The notes beneath the pieces were generated by a model that searched no databases, was not told where the DNA came from, and saw only the letters and a list, made by a program, of their open reading frames with translations. A stretch of 64,000 nucleotides of DNA, taken from NCBI GenBank assembly GCA_963840785.1, contig CAWJAF010000003.1, positions 496,001 through 560,000 on the forward strand. Reading direction: 5' to 3'. The position numbers were made by a program, and so were the translations under genes. The DNA is from JALYOK01 sp963840785. Its GTDB lineage: Bacteria > Pseudomonadota > Gammaproteobacteria > Burkholderiales > JALYOK01. Below are positions 46,824 to 56,699 of this stretch, in pieces (the stretch's first letter is position 1; the number at the start of each line of letters is the position of its first letter).

Positions 46824-47681
46824 CTAATTCTTCTCGAGAATAAAGTAAACACTGTGCGTTAGATATTCGGTCAATCCAGGGATTTTTCGTAGTGCCGTAA
46901 CAGTTTTGTTTTTGAGGCTCAAAGTCGGAACGTTCGGCGCGAAGAACAATGTTCGGAGACCGGTTCTTCGAAGAACTTGTTTGAGCTCTTTGAACGACAG
47001 CTTGTTGAGACCGAGGTCAACGATTCTTCTACACTGAAAGTCCTTGTATATCTTGCTAAGGCCATCGATTATTACGTGCTCCGGAAAGAGGATGTGTCCC
47101 CATGGCAACCTAGTCCTCATTCGTCCATGACCACCGAACGGACTATTCCATAACGGCGCGAAACCTGCATAGATTCGCCCCCCTGGTCGCAATAACGCTG
47201 AAGCAGCACGAAGGTACTCGTCGGGCGACTCGACGTGCTCCATGGTGTCCTTCGAGATGACGATGTCGAAGGTTCCCTTTTCAAGTTCGTCCAAATCCGC
47301 CACAAACCTCACGCGCTCGAGCAGATCCGGATAGCTTTCTCGCAATTTTCGGCGCGCAAAATCAATTGATCCACTATTGACGTCCATTCCAACCGCTTCT
47401 TTTGCGCCGTTCGAAGCGAACGTTACGCAACTGCTACCAAGACCACAGCCCATGTCCAAGACTTTCTTTCCAGCGACCTGGAGTCCATCTGGGAATACTT
47501 TACAGAACTTACTCATTTCCTTGAGAATATCTTCAAAATACTTTTCGCTATAATCGGCACTCTTGTACTCTGAAAGGTCCTTGTTACATGTAAGCAAAAA
47601 CAACCTAGTCAGCATCGAGGTTGAGGAACTGTCAACCATATTGTGTTTCCTTATCAGCTTGTCATGTAATCGTGACATCAT
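46824..47681 (-). CDS. Class I SAM-dependent methyltransferase
   Basis: An intact 285-residue protein with motif I KVLDMGCGLGSSCVTFAS, VGMDVNSGSIDFARRKL, then FDIVISKDTMEHVESPDEYL and a GGRIYAGFAPLW block. It resembles UbiG/COQ3-like methyltransferases found in polysaccharide loci. The probable substrate is a sugar or a lipid-linked intermediate. The N-terminus (MMSRLHDKLIRKHNM) has two possible ATG starts, 47681 and 47678. It is separated from OafA by 256 bases with no gene. Confidence 0.82.
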   Translation of the reverse strand: MMSRLHDKLIRKHNMVDSSSTSMLTRLFLLTCNKDLSEYKSADYSEKYFEDILKEMSKFCKVFPDGLQVAGKKVLDMGCGLGSSCVTFASNGAKEAVGMDVNSGSIDFARRKLRESYPDLLERVRFVADLDELEKGTFDIVISKDTMEHVESPDEYLRAASALLRPGGRIYAGFAPLWNSPFGGHGRMRTRLPWGHILFPEHVIIDGLSKIYKDFQCRRIVDLGLNKLSFKELKQVLRRTGLRTLFFAPNVPTLSLKNKTVTALRKIPGLTEYLTHSVYFILEKN

Positions 47682-47820
47682 ACTATGTCGTTTTGTCGGA
47701 TTTCAATATTACGTTTTAATCACGACTGATCTTGTGATGTTTTCTTAGTCGACGTAACTTTTGGATCTTGTTATGGCCCGAGGCCAGTTACTGAAGAAAA
47801 TAGTCGTTGTGGAGAAATTA

Positions 47821-47949
47821 AAACGCCTCGCATTTACAACGGAGTTCAAAATTGAGGCGACGAAATTGACTACCGAAAGCAGACATCAGCTATGCCGATG
47901 TCGTCCGTCATCTGGAGCGGCCGTTGGAAGTTCGCATTCAGGTCAATAA
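47821..47949 (+). pseudogene. IS3-type transposase OrfA fragment
   Basis: KRLAFTTEFKIEATKLTTES and, after one shift, ISYADVVRHLERPLEVR match the N-terminal helix-turn-helix of IS3-family OrfA (R-x-F-T-x-EFK-x-EAV-x-L). About 45 residues remain. No terminal repeats or OrfB were found. The fragment fills most of the 358-base gap between a methyltransferase and the Wzy gene and may mark an old insertion or locus exchange. Confidence 0.6.
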
Positions 47950-48039
47950 AATCGACGTTTCCGTTTTGATATAAGAATTCACGTGCTATCTTACTAGTAG
48001 AAAGTCCTGAATCACGACATAAAAACGAGCTCCAATAAA

Positions 48040-49542
48040 GTGAACTCCGAACATACACACAGCGAGCCGAATGGTCAGTCGGTTGCCAAAATATCTTTGC
48101 TAATAGCGCTAGGTTGTTTACTAGGTGTCGGGGTTTACTTCCTTTCGGACAAAGAAATACGCTGGGTCCTTATGCCGGGGCTCGCTTTAGCTAGCGTAAT
48201 CTTTATTCTCGTCGTTCCACAAAAGAAAAAAGTACTTACCGCCATTTTCATCCTCAGTTTTCAGGTAGATATTTATCTACGATTTCTATATGGCCGATCC
48301 GGCACAAACGACGGCCTTGCATTGCCCCTCGTTGTCGCTGTCGGTTGCGTGCTTGTAGGCTGGTATTACTTTTCCGGGCAGATTCGGGGGTTTTCCTGGG
48401 GCGGTAGCATGCGTGGGCCAATTCGTGCGTGGTTGATCGTCTTGGCGGTATCTGTGATAGCGTCCTCCGAGCGGTTCGTAGGTCTTTGTACCTTAGTCTA
48501 CGTAATTGAGTACTATTTCCTATACTGGATAGCCTTCAATATTGTCCGGACGTCAGCTGATTTCAAACGTCTCATCGTACTAATTATGACCGTACTCGGA
48601 ATTCAAGCACTAGTGTACTTTGCCCAAAGCGCAATGGGAATTACGTTCGATTTCCTGGGAAATACAATCGAAAAAGGGGAAGTGGCGCGGCCCGGTGGAA
48701 CCGTTAGCTCAAACCCTGCAGGTTTTGTTAGTTTCATCATGCCAGCACTTATGATGGCGAGCGCAATTGCATTTTCCAAATACCGTCGATTGTTAATCCC
48801 GTATTCAATTCCATTGATGCTAATGGGTATCGCTGCGATTGGATTGAGTTTCACGCGAGCGGCGTGGATTGGCCTTATTTTTGGCTTTGGCGCGATAATT
48901 TCGATAGCCCTACGTCATCGATGGCTAAATTTTCGAATGATTATTGTCATCTTTATAGTCTTAGGCGTTGGCGTCGCCGTCCTTTTACCGACTATGCTAA
49001 ATAGGGTGGCGTCAGATTACCAAGGCGGGAAAGGCAGTACAACCCAAGAAACCCTGGACGAAAGAATGGGGCTAAACAAAATCGCTTTCAATGTAATCGT
49101 CCATCATCCTATCTTTGGCGTCGGCCCGGGCGCATATCCCTATGAATACCGGGCTTACGTTCCCGCCGGACTAAATCAGTGGCTATATACGGTTCATAAC
49201 ACTTATTTATTGTGGGCAGCGGAAACCGGAATAGTTGGTGGCTTGATATTTATTTGGTTGTTATTTACTGGATTCAAAATTGCACTGCGCCTCGCACGCA
49301 CGCCTCCGTCCTTGGTCAGTATTTGCGCAACCGGCTGGTTTGGAGCAATGATAATTCTTTCGTGGATGATGTTCTGGGTACCTTGGATTGGCTTTTCGTA
49401 TAGCGCGATGTTTTGGTTCATGCTCGGATTGATGGATGGTGCCCAGCGCCTGGTGGTTTCAAATAACGGCGACACACCTAATCGAGCGGGGAAGTTTTCG
49501 CGACACGTCGCCCAAAATAAATCTCGGCTGGCACATCAATGA
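48040..49542 (+). CDS. O-antigen ligase/Wzy-type polysaccharide polymerase
   Basis: A 500-residue protein with about eleven hydrophobic segments and a long periplasmic loop before the last three. The Wzy_C/WaaL-type region has GLSFTRAAWIGLIFGFG, then FGVGPGAYPYEYRAY, WLYTVHNTYLLWAAETGIVG. It is expected to polymerise lipid-linked repeat units in the periplasm or to ligate them. The following GT2 gene overlaps its stop by 4 bases (ATGA). The start may be the GTG at 48040, as the frame has no ATG nearby with a good site. Confidence 0.85.
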   Translation: MNSEHTHSEPNGQSVAKISLLIALGCLLGVGVYFLSDKEIRWVLMPGLALASVIFILVVPQKKKVLTAIFILSFQVDIYLRFLYGRSGTNDGLALPLVVAVGCVLVGWYYFSGQIRGFSWGGSMRGPIRAWLIVLAVSVIASSERFVGLCTLVYVIEYYFLYWIAFNIVRTSADFKRLIVLIMTVLGIQALVYFAQSAMGITFDFLGNTIEKGEVARPGGTVSSNPAGFVSFIMPALMMASAIAFSKYRRLLIPYSIPLMLMGIAAIGLSFTRAAWIGLIFGFGAIISIALRHRWLNFRMIIVIFIVLGVGVAVLLPTMLNRVASDYQGGKGSTTQETLDERMGLNKIAFNVIVHHPIFGVGPGAYPYEYRAYVPAGLNQWLYTVHNTYLLWAAETGIVGGLIFIWLLFTGFKIALRLARTPPSLVSICATGWFGAMIILSWMMFWVPWIGFSYSAMFWFMLGLMDGAQRLVVSNNGDTPNRAGKFSRHVAQNKSRLAHQ

Positions 49543-50519
49543 TTGAACTCGCGAGGCTCGCTATAGTGGTCATCACCCGAAATGAAGAACGTCATATTGC
49601 GGATTCCCTAGGCGCGCTCATGTTGAGTCTGCGTGGCTTTCCTGGCACCCGTACGATCGTCGTGGACTCTTGCTCGACGGATAAGACTGTCAAGATTGCG
49701 AGCACATTCCCAGTCGAAATTTACCGTTATCAGGGACCACCCTTCAGCGCCGCCGCGGGTCGGCGCGTTGGTTTCTTTTATGCCCGAGCCCGGAACGTGC
49801 TATTCGTTGACGGCGACTGTTGCATTGAGCCTGGCTGGCTAGAACGTGGACTAGCAGCCCTGGAATCATCGCCGAGCGTCGGGGTCGTTTACGGATCAAG
49901 GCGAGAAGTTTTCGAAAATGCATTGGAAGCCGACGTTTTAGCGGCACCAAATGCACAGGAATACGGATTGGGTGGAAATGGGCTATACAAGTCTGATGTG
50001 ATGGAACTTGCTGGAGGTTTTAATCCCTATCTCCCCGCAGAGGAAGAGGCCGAACTTTTAGCGCGCATCAAAGCGCAGGGATTTGAAGACTTAGCGATCC
50101 CTGACATCATGTTCGCCCATCACAGACCCACGGAATCTACATTGCGAGGCTATTTTAGCCGTGTGCGCCGAGGCCTTGCTCGCGGATTAGGCCAAACACT
50201 CCGCCTTGCGAGTAGCCAAGGACTATTCACTTACCACGCAAGACGAATAAATCGTTATCTGTTCGCGTTGGGATACCTTGTGATCGGCGTGATCTCCGTA
50301 CTCGCAAGTCTTATATTTTGCAAACCCGTAATCTTGGCAGCATGGGGTGCAGCCGGAATTGCGGCCTTCAGCCTTTTGTGGTTGCGCCGTCGAAGCCTTC
50401 GTTCAACGCTATACATACTTGCGGATTGGGTCACCGTCGCATTTTTTCTTCCGGCTGACTTCCTTCGAACACCAAAAAGACCAAACGACTTCCAACCAAT
50501 AGTGGAACGCTTGCGTTAA
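49539..50519 (+). CDS. GT2-family glycosyltransferase with C-terminal membrane segments
   Basis: The 326-residue product starts with the GT-A fold: AIVVITRNEERHIADSLGAL, TIVVDSCSTDKTVKIAS, and metal-binding NVLFVDGDCCIEPGW. A catalytic-base region (AEEEAELLARIKAQGF) follows. The C-terminal third has two hydrophobic helices (GYLVIGVISVLASLIF and ILAAWGAAGIAAFSLLWL). It adds a sugar to a lipid-linked chain at the cytoplasmic side of the inner membrane. The ATG overlaps the Wzy stop. Confidence 0.85.
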   Translation: MIELARLAIVVITRNEERHIADSLGALMLSLRGFPGTRTIVVDSCSTDKTVKIASTFPVEIYRYQGPPFSAAAGRRVGFFYARARNVLFVDGDCCIEPGWLERGLAALESSPSVGVVYGSRREVFENALEADVLAAPNAQEYGLGGNGLYKSDVMELAGGFNPYLPAEEEAELLARIKAQGFEDLAIPDIMFAHHRPTESTLRGYFSRVRRGLARGLGQTLRLASSQGLFTYHARRINRYLFALGYLVIGVISVLASLIFCKPVILAAWGAAGIAAFSLLWLRRRSLRSTLYILADWVTVAFFLPADFLRTPKRPNDFQPIVERLR

Positions 50520-50590
50520 TTCCGACTCAAGAATTCCAGTACGCTTTTCGAGGGGCGCCCGGCAAAAGTTTCATTTTAACGCGTATAGCT

Positions 50591-52264
50591 CTAAAACCAA
50601 CGTAGGCGACGAACTTCTGCGTCGATTATTACGAAATTCTCCGAGCAGTTTAAAGTATGCGTGCCGAGCAAATTGTTTTGCCAGTTCGGCTCTATCCGGC
50701 TGGCGGGTTCCTCGACGTACTCGTGTTCATTCAGTTTGAGCACTCGGTTAATTTCAATGGCGCCGCCGTAACGCTTAGCGCAGTCCTGGGATGGTCGGTA
50801 AATCGTGTCGCCGTATCGGATTAGATTCCCCGCGGGACGCGCTCGGCGCACATCGGTCACAACAGGATTCATTGGATGTGGCGTCCAATCTGTACTCAAC
50901 GGCGAATCGGAAAAAAACAAAAATAGATCTTCGCCCGATACAGCACCTGGCTGTTCGCGCAAGCAAACGAACATCCACCATTTCCCCCCGTGCTCGAACA
51001 AGGTCGCATCAACAGCATGCACATTCGACATCAGGGTCACGTGAAATTCCCATTGATCTGGAAATCGAACACAGCGATAAACATCAATACATTTGCTAGC
51101 GCTCATTTCGGGCATCATATAAATCGCGCCCTCCCACTCAAACAAGAACGGGTAAGACAGGTGGTAGGGTTTGTCGAGTATTTTGATCGGTTCACTCAAA
51201 TTGCCACTATTATCGATAACGATCAAACTTAAATGACCTTTGTTCGTTGCGTAAGGCAAATTTTCGAAATAAACGTAATACTTATCATTGCGATGAATCA
51301 CGAATGGATCGGCCCAAAAACAATCCTTGGGTGGGGTGATCTCTTTGAATTTCCACGGAACTGCTGGAAAATCAGGACCGAGGTAAAACCGCAATCCCCA
51401 TTGATCACGCCAAATCAAATCGGCAAGTCTTCGGTAAACGTAACGCCCGCTAACGGCCAACATGCCGCGAACGAATTCAACATTCGTGGGTTCGACGTAC
51501 AGACGGTCGGAATAAAACAATGGCGTTTTGTTTTTTTCCGCGACTCGATCAAAGAAATTTTTGTCCCCATCGCGGTGCAAAGCCTGCAACTGGCGCGGCA
51601 ACATAGCCAGACTTCTCCAATACAGCGTGTTTCGGTTTCGCTTTGGCCATATGGCGTCTGTGGCCGACCAAGAACGCTCCAACACTTTGCCGTTATCTAA
51701 ATCTTCGCCCAGTATTTGCAGAATTGAGCCTGTTGTTGGCGTGCTCTTTAGTACCTCCCATACACCCGGTGGACCACCGCGATTGACCAGATTGTCGCCA
51801 TGATGAAATGACCATACTCCATACCGCGCAACATTCAAAATCTCGCCGCGCAAAATTCTAAAACCCAATCGAATGAAAACATCAACGTCGTAGTTGCGCA
51901 GTTTGGTTAAGTCCCGCGGCTCAACGTAATCCGAAAATTTCGTCTGCCGCGGCGTTACGCGCTCAACTAGACTATGGTTTAGGAAAATGCTAATGCTAGT
52001 TGGCACAAAAGCATCGTGCTCAAGATTTAGGAATGATCTTTCGAGTTTCTCAAACACGCGAAACAGCAAGTTCGCGCGCGTACGCCATAGACGTCGAAAG
52101 CGAGAACCTTGTACTGAGATCGGCGTGGCGTTCTGCACAATTAAGCAAATCTCAGCATAGTCCGAACGTGCAATTAGATCGAGCATCTTCGCGACCCAAG
52201 CCGGCTGTTGTAGGCTATCGACCAGCAGACCAATGCGCAGCTTCCGAACGGACGATTCTGACAT
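50591..52264 (-). CDS. Formyltransferase-like / five-bladed beta-propeller fusion
   Basis: An intact 557-residue two-domain protein. Residues 1-240 resemble formyltransferases (IGLLVDSLQQPAWVAKMLDL, the NYDVDVFIRLGFRILRGEIL and WSFHHGDNLVNRGGPPGVWE blocks), although the usual catalytic H-x-S pattern is changed to FHHGDN. Residues 280-557 form a GH43-like propeller (WADPFVIHRNDKYYVYFENL, LSYPFLFEWEGAIYMMPEMS, AVDATLFEHGGKWWMFVCLR). Similar fusions occur in bacterial sugar loci and the propeller is related to the N-terminal part of plant glucosamine inositolphosphorylceramide transferases. A role in N-formyl amino-sugar formation is inferred. Last gene of the minus-strand operon. Confidence 0.8.
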   Translation of the reverse strand: MSESSVRKLRIGLLVDSLQQPAWVAKMLDLIARSDYAEICLIVQNATPISVQGSRFRRLWRTRANLLFRVFEKLERSFLNLEHDAFVPTSISIFLNHSLVERVTPRQTKFSDYVEPRDLTKLRNYDVDVFIRLGFRILRGEILNVARYGVWSFHHGDNLVNRGGPPGVWEVLKSTPTTGSILQILGEDLDNGKVLERSWSATDAIWPKRNRNTLYWRSLAMLPRQLQALHRDGDKNFFDRVAEKNKTPLFYSDRLYVEPTNVEFVRGMLAVSGRYVYRRLADLIWRDQWGLRFYLGPDFPAVPWKFKEITPPKDCFWADPFVIHRNDKYYVYFENLPYATNKGHLSLIVIDNSGNLSEPIKILDKPYHLSYPFLFEWEGAIYMMPEMSASKCIDVYRCVRFPDQWEFHVTLMSNVHAVDATLFEHGGKWWMFVCLREQPGAVSGEDLFLFFSDSPLSTDWTPHPMNPVVTDVRRARPAGNLIRYGDTIYRPSQDCAKRYGGAIEINRVLKLNEHEYVEEPASRIEPNWQNNLLGTHTLNCSENFVIIDAEVRRLRWF

Positions 52265-52453
52265 AGAAGGTTTTTGTATTTACCAGTTTAAATTGAAACG
52301 TTACGTCGACGATACGCATTCGCCTTAGATTCGGCTTTCACGCGATACGGGATTTTTCGTCAGTTGACCAAATTTGCTTAAATGTACAACGTTCGCTTAT
52401 TGAGCGCACAATTGAACAACATTGGCTGGATGTAAAACAACTCATCCGCCTAT

Positions 52454-53914
52454 TCAGGATCGCTTGATCCAGTGATGCAATCGATCAAAACCTAAAAGCC
52501 TTAGCTCAGACCTCGAGAAAAAACCACTCCCAAATAAGCAAGCGCTATAAATTAGCACTGCAAGCGGGATAACGAACGCTAAGTTGTAATCACGAAACGG
52601 CCAAACCCAAAGGGTCAGTGCTAAGCAACCTAGAATTACGGGCGTTGGAATCGTGATCGGCGCGGCCCAACCAGGCAAACGACGCAGTAAATAAACGTAT
52701 TGCAAAATTCCGTATACGCAAATGGATACGAATGTTGCAATCGCTGCACCGAGATGGCCATACCGTGGTATCAGAACGAGGTTCAGAACAATGTTAAGAA
52801 CAGACATAACAATGTTTAGTGCAAGATCAACTCGCTGGTGATTCGCGCCAACCAAGACATAAGCGTGATAACGCACAATGCCGTACGGAATTAACGTAAG
52901 AATGAGTACGCCTAATGTGTATGCAGCAGTACGAAATGCTTCACCGTAAAGCAACTGCAATATAGGATCGGCCAACAACGTCACGCCGATTGCGGCAGGA
53001 AGACTAATCGCAAGCAAATAGCGCATTGCTCCTCGACCGATTTTTTGCAATTGCGGCAGATCGGAAAGCGCGCTGGCGGAAATTTGCGGGTACAAAGCAA
53101 GGCACAGGCTTTGTGGTATGACCATCGCTAATTCCAAGATGCGCCACGCCGCGCCGTAATAGCCAACTTGCTCTACGGGTTGAAGTTTAGACAACATGAA
53201 AATATCGATTCGCCAGTAAAGCGTTGCGAAAATTCCGATGAGCAGGAACGTTGGCGCTAATTTCATGAGGCGCTGTACTGTGTCTGGATCGTAAGCCCAG
53301 CGGGTTCTCAATTCGAGACGCTTGAGTAGTACGCTGGAGATGACGCAACCAACCACGCGACCGATTACGGCCAGTAGCAAAACGGCATTCAGCCCGAATC
53401 CTAGCAACAATAGCAACATGCCGATTCCCACTTTGATTGCGTACTCGATCATGGTACCAAGCGCTAAATAATCCATGCGTTCAAGTGCGATGAATGCGCT
53501 GTCTTGAAACACGCCGATGGTGCATGGCAAAAGAGCTAAGCTAAGAATAAGTATCGCCGTTCGGGTGCCTTCATCGTAATCGGAAAGATACGCAACCGCC
53601 GCCATGGCCAGCATGAGCACGAGAGATGCGATCGTTCCCAGCGTCATCGCGTTGCCAAGCATCGCGTTGAGCGATGCCTTGTCGCGCGCACCGTCGCGAG
53701 TAATGATCGCGCCTAGGCCAAGCGGTGCGATTGCGTTGAACAAATAAAGGAAGCTGAACGCAAGCGTATACCGGCCTAAACCTTCAACGCCCAGGTACCG
53801 CGAAAGCATCAATACCAGCCCAACCGCAAGCGCCGGCATCAGCACGCGTAATGTAACCAATACCATGGTGTTACGCGCAACGCGCATATTTGAGGTCATG
53901 GAAATTTGCACCAT
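52454..53914 (-). CDS. Wzx-type polysaccharide flippase
   Basis: The start is set at the ATG at 53914 (MVQISMTSNMRVARNTMVLV), 22 bases after the deacetylase stop; the frame is open to 54049 but that part overlaps the deacetylase gene. The 486-residue protein has about fourteen hydrophobic segments and the MATE/PST-type pattern (VLMPALAVGLVLMLSRYLGV, ALPPLGLGAIITRDG-like NAIAPLGLGAIITRDGARDK, YYGAAWRILELAMVIPQSL). It flips the undecaprenyl-linked repeat to the periplasm. Intact. Confidence 0.88.
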   Translation of the reverse strand: MVQISMTSNMRVARNTMVLVTLRVLMPALAVGLVLMLSRYLGVEGLGRYTLAFSFLYLFNAIAPLGLGAIITRDGARDKASLNAMLGNAMTLGTIASLVLMLAMAAVAYLSDYDEGTRTAILILSLALLPCTIGVFQDSAFIALERMDYLALGTMIEYAIKVGIGMLLLLLGFGLNAVLLLAVIGRVVGCVISSVLLKRLELRTRWAYDPDTVQRLMKLAPTFLLIGIFATLYWRIDIFMLSKLQPVEQVGYYGAAWRILELAMVIPQSLCLALYPQISASALSDLPQLQKIGRGAMRYLLAISLPAAIGVTLLADPILQLLYGEAFRTAAYTLGVLILTLIPYGIVRYHAYVLVGANHQRVDLALNIVMSVLNIVLNLVLIPRYGHLGAAIATFVSICVYGILQYVYLLRRLPGWAAPITIPTPVILGCLALTLWVWPFRDYNLAFVIPLAVLIYSACLFGSGFFSRSELRLLGFDRLHHWIKRS

Positions 53915-53936
53915 ATTACTTGACGCAATTGCCTCA

Positions 53937-54803
53937 TTAGCCACGGCCACTTGCCTGTATTCGCCACAGTGCGCGATCGATCCATCGCCAAGCGTCGAGC
54001 CCGCCGCTCGCAACCGCAGGAAATAACCAACTCTCATCTCCGCCTTCAACCTTAATCCGCGGCATTGTCATTGCATCCATGCCTGGGCGAATAGCGCCGT
54101 GTTGCGAGGTAAATGCGAGGCGATAGCCCGCCGCCTTCATGGCTTCGGCTACGTCGCTATTAAAATCCGCGAGGGTGCCGTAGGGATAAGCGAATGTGGT
54201 TATAGGCCGGCCGAGCCCTTGCTCCAACTCGGTTCGTGAATTTTGGATTTCCTTTTGCGCTTCGGTCAGCGGCATACGCGCTAATGAACGGTGGGTGACA
54301 GCATGGGATCCAATCTCAATTCCGGAATCGGCGAGTTCATGTAGTTCGCGCCAATCCATGTAATCTTCGATTGGCGTTTCGCCTTGTTGGTTGCGCTGCG
54401 AAGTTGTTCGGCCAACGTTACCACTGCTTACAAATACTACTGCCGGCACGCCGTAGCGCTTTAATATAGGCAAAGCGATGGTTCCAACACTGCGACACCC
54501 ATCGTCGATGGTGACCAATACGGATCCCGGTTTAAGTGACTTACCCTCGTGAACAAACGCTTCGACATCCGCAAGGGAAACCGCTAGGCCGTGCTCAGCG
54601 AGCCACGCCATCTGCATCGCGAAATCATTTGGCGAAACACAAAACGGGTCACGAAAAATTTCGCCGAACCGATGGTAGGTCAGAACGCGCACTTCGGACG
54701 TGGAGGACTCCCAAGCATTCGATATCCGATGGGTTGCCCAATGCGTTAACGCCACACCTTTTCGCGCGGTTTTTTTGAGATGCCAACGAATGGAAGAGGT
54801 CAT
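53937..54803 (-). CDS. Polysaccharide deacetylase (NodB-like)
   Basis: The start at 54803 (MTSSIRWHLKK) is preferred over 54842, because it removes an unlikely leader. The NodB motifs are present: TIDDGCRSV (first motif, normally TFDDG, here with Ile), HAVTH (metal-binding H-x3-H) with SHAVTHRSLARM, and FAYPYGTLADFN (R/F-x-P-Y-G). No signal peptide is visible, so it may act on a cytoplasmic lipid-linked sugar, or an N-terminal anchor is missed. It would remove N-acetyl groups from amino sugars. It sits between the WecG-like and Wzx genes. Confidence 0.85.
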   Translation of the reverse strand: MTSSIRWHLKKTARKGVALTHWATHRISNAWESSTSEVRVLTYHRFGEIFRDPFCVSPNDFAMQMAWLAEHGLAVSLADVEAFVHEGKSLKPGSVLVTIDDGCRSVGTIALPILKRYGVPAVVFVSSGNVGRTTSQRNQQGETPIEDYMDWRELHELADSGIEIGSHAVTHRSLARMPLTEAQKEIQNSRTELEQGLGRPITTFAYPYGTLADFNSDVAEAMKAAGYRLAFTSQHGAIRPGMDAMTMPRIKVEGGDESWLFPAVASGGLDAWRWIDRALWRIQASGRG

Positions 54804-54889
54804 GAATAGTTTTCTTGATTGACAAATGCCCTGAGAAGTCATTCGCAGACTAATAATAATCAGTATAGTCTGGCAATTAGTTTTGGGAA

Positions 54890-55642
54890 CTACGCGCCAA
54901 ATCTTTCGGAAGCTCGCGAACTATTCGCATTAAAAATTTCGGATTGCCAAGCAAATAACGTCGCCACTTGTGCGGTTGCTGTAACAACAAGTTGCAGCCA
55001 CTCAATACCCTGGCGGCGCACCCAATCAGGGGCGCGCTGTAAATCGCCCGCCCAGTGATTGAACAATCCCCCAACGCCAATGCAAACCGGCACACGAAGT
55101 TGCTTTTGATGACGGTGTATCCAGAGTTCTTGCAATGGATTCCCCATTCCGACGAGCAACAAGTGGGGACGTGCGGCGTTTATTTTTTCGATTACATTTG
55201 CACTGTCGGCATCGCACACGTAACCGTGATGATAGCCGGCGAGTTCCCACCCAGGAAAATCGGTTTGGCACTTCTTTGCGGCTCGGCTGACCGAATCAGC
55301 GCTTGCACCAAGCAAATAATAGCGATAACCGCGGCCAGCGGTGTCTAAAAACATGCGTGGAATGAGATCCGTACCGACCAAATTTTCTTTCAGTCTCACA
55401 CCACGCAACCTCGCAGCCCAACGCATCCCTGTGCCATCTGCGAAGACACGATGTCCCGCATTTAGTGCCGCTCGATATTTCTGATCTTCCGAGGCAAGAT
55501 TTAACGTATGAGCATTTACAATGTAGACGCTGCGCGTCGAACCTTGATTCAACATCCAAGATTCGAGCAAGTCTATTGCTTCTTCTTGGGTCAAATTATT
55601 TATATTGATCCCAAGGATATGTACCCAATTGTTCAATCGCAT
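54890..55642 (-). CDS. WecG/TagA/CpsF-family glycosyltransferase
   Basis: A 250-residue GT26 protein: ILGININNLTQEEAIDLLES, VNAHTLNLASEDQKYRAALN, DGTGMRWAARLRG and LLVGMGNPLQELWIHRHQ with GGLFNHWAGDLQRAPDWVRR are all family blocks. It transfers ManNAc, ManNAcA or a similar residue to a lipid-linked GlcNAc in EPS or teichoic acid assembly. It is intact and follows the BY-kinase gene by 68 bases. It fits as the second transferase after the initiating polyprenyl-phosphate transferase. Confidence 0.92.
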   Translation of the reverse strand: MRLNNWVHILGININNLTQEEAIDLLESWMLNQGSTRSVYIVNAHTLNLASEDQKYRAALNAGHRVFADGTGMRWAARLRGVRLKENLVGTDLIPRMFLDTAGRGYRYYLLGASADSVSRAAKKCQTDFPGWELAGYHHGYVCDADSANVIEKINAARPHLLLVGMGNPLQELWIHRHQKQLRVPVCIGVGGLFNHWAGDLQRAPDWVRRQGIEWLQLVVTATAQVATLFAWQSEIFNANSSRASERFGA

Positions 55643-55710
55643 ATTTTTTTGAGACTCGGGGAATTGTTAACCCAAGGCATAGCGGCGTCCGGCAGCAGCA
55701 TTCTTTCGGA

Positions 55711-56637
55711 CTAGGTAAATCGGTACAGCCAATTCGGAATATAGAATTTTCGTTTGTTTAACACAACACCTAAAATCTTGCCGCCGGCTTCCTCAATTTG
55801 TTGTTTAGCCCACAAGCCGACACGACGACGAGTTTGACCAGACTCGATTACAAGGATCACACCGTCGGCCTTTCGGCTCAGTACAATGCTTTCGGCAAAC
55901 CCTTTTAACGGCGGCGCGTCAATAATCACATGATCGAAACGTTCGCGCACCGCCTTTAGAAAATCGTCGAATGCTTCCGACTGAAACAACGTCAGCGGAA
56001 GGGCGCATTTCGTATGGCTTGGCAACACGCTTACGTTTCCGAATCTAGACAAAACATTGCCAGTGGATAATTCTTCCGCTAAGAGGCCGGCTATTTCCGC
56101 ACCCGGGCGACTTTCCGATTCCGCAACACGTTTGTTCGAGTTTTTCGACGTGCGCAAATTTGCGTCGATGAGTAACACCTTGGCCCGCGCGTCTTGCGCT
56201 AGTGTCGCAGCAAAATTCGATGCGGTAGTCGATACGCCACTGCCGCTGTTTGCGCCAACGAAAGCCAGTACCTTAATGCCCTTTTCGGAATAGCGTGACC
56301 ATAGTTTCGCTTTCAGAACTTCGTATTGTTCCCGTGCGAATGCGGGTCGCGCTAATTTTTTTTGTTGCAAACGCACGTCCCGCTGCGCTTCAACAGTTAT
56401 TTCCTCGTTTGCGAGTCCGTCTTTTGATGTGGTTTCCAGCCTAGCTCGCAGCGGCAACTTAATATGTACATCATTAGGACGCTCCGATTCGCGCTCGCGG
56501 ATCGCGCGAATCGAGCGCAAAATAACCTTGTCTCGATTCTTGGTAAACGCAGGATTGATGACCGGACCATGTTCAATCGAAAGATCGATATCCAATGGCG
56601 GCACCGGTCGACGGGAAGCGCGTTTTAGCTCTGACAT
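55711..56637 (-). CDS. CpsD/CapB-like BY-kinase-family ATPase lacking Walker A lysine
   Basis: The 308-residue protein has the kinase fold after a 120-residue N-terminal extension. The Walker A position reads GANSGSGVSTTASN, with Val135 where the catalytic Lys of GKST should be. Walker A' VLLIDANLR and Walker B HVIIDAPPLKGF are present. A C-terminal Tyr cluster, used for autophosphorylation in true BY-kinases, is absent: the end reads YIPNWLYRFT. The Wzz partner is encoded next. It may be a pseudokinase that regulates chain length through binding alone. The sequence around is intact, so the change is not a frame artefact. Confidence 0.85.
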   Translation of the reverse strand: MSELKRASRRPVPPLDIDLSIEHGPVINPAFTKNRDKVILRSIRAIRERESERPNDVHIKLPLRARLETTSKDGLANEEITVEAQRDVRLQQKKLARPAFAREQYEVLKAKLWSRYSEKGIKVLAFVGANSGSGVSTTASNFAATLAQDARAKVLLIDANLRTSKNSNKRVAESESRPGAEIAGLLAEELSTGNVLSRFGNVSVLPSHTKCALPLTLFQSEAFDDFLKAVRERFDHVIIDAPPLKGFAESIVLSRKADGVILVIESGQTRRRVGLWAKQQIEEAGGKILGVVLNKRKFYIPNWLYRFT

Positions 56638-56699
56638 TCGGAGGCTCGATCAACCGTGGTTACTTTGATTGGCATGGTACTGTTCTTTTAATTATGGCT

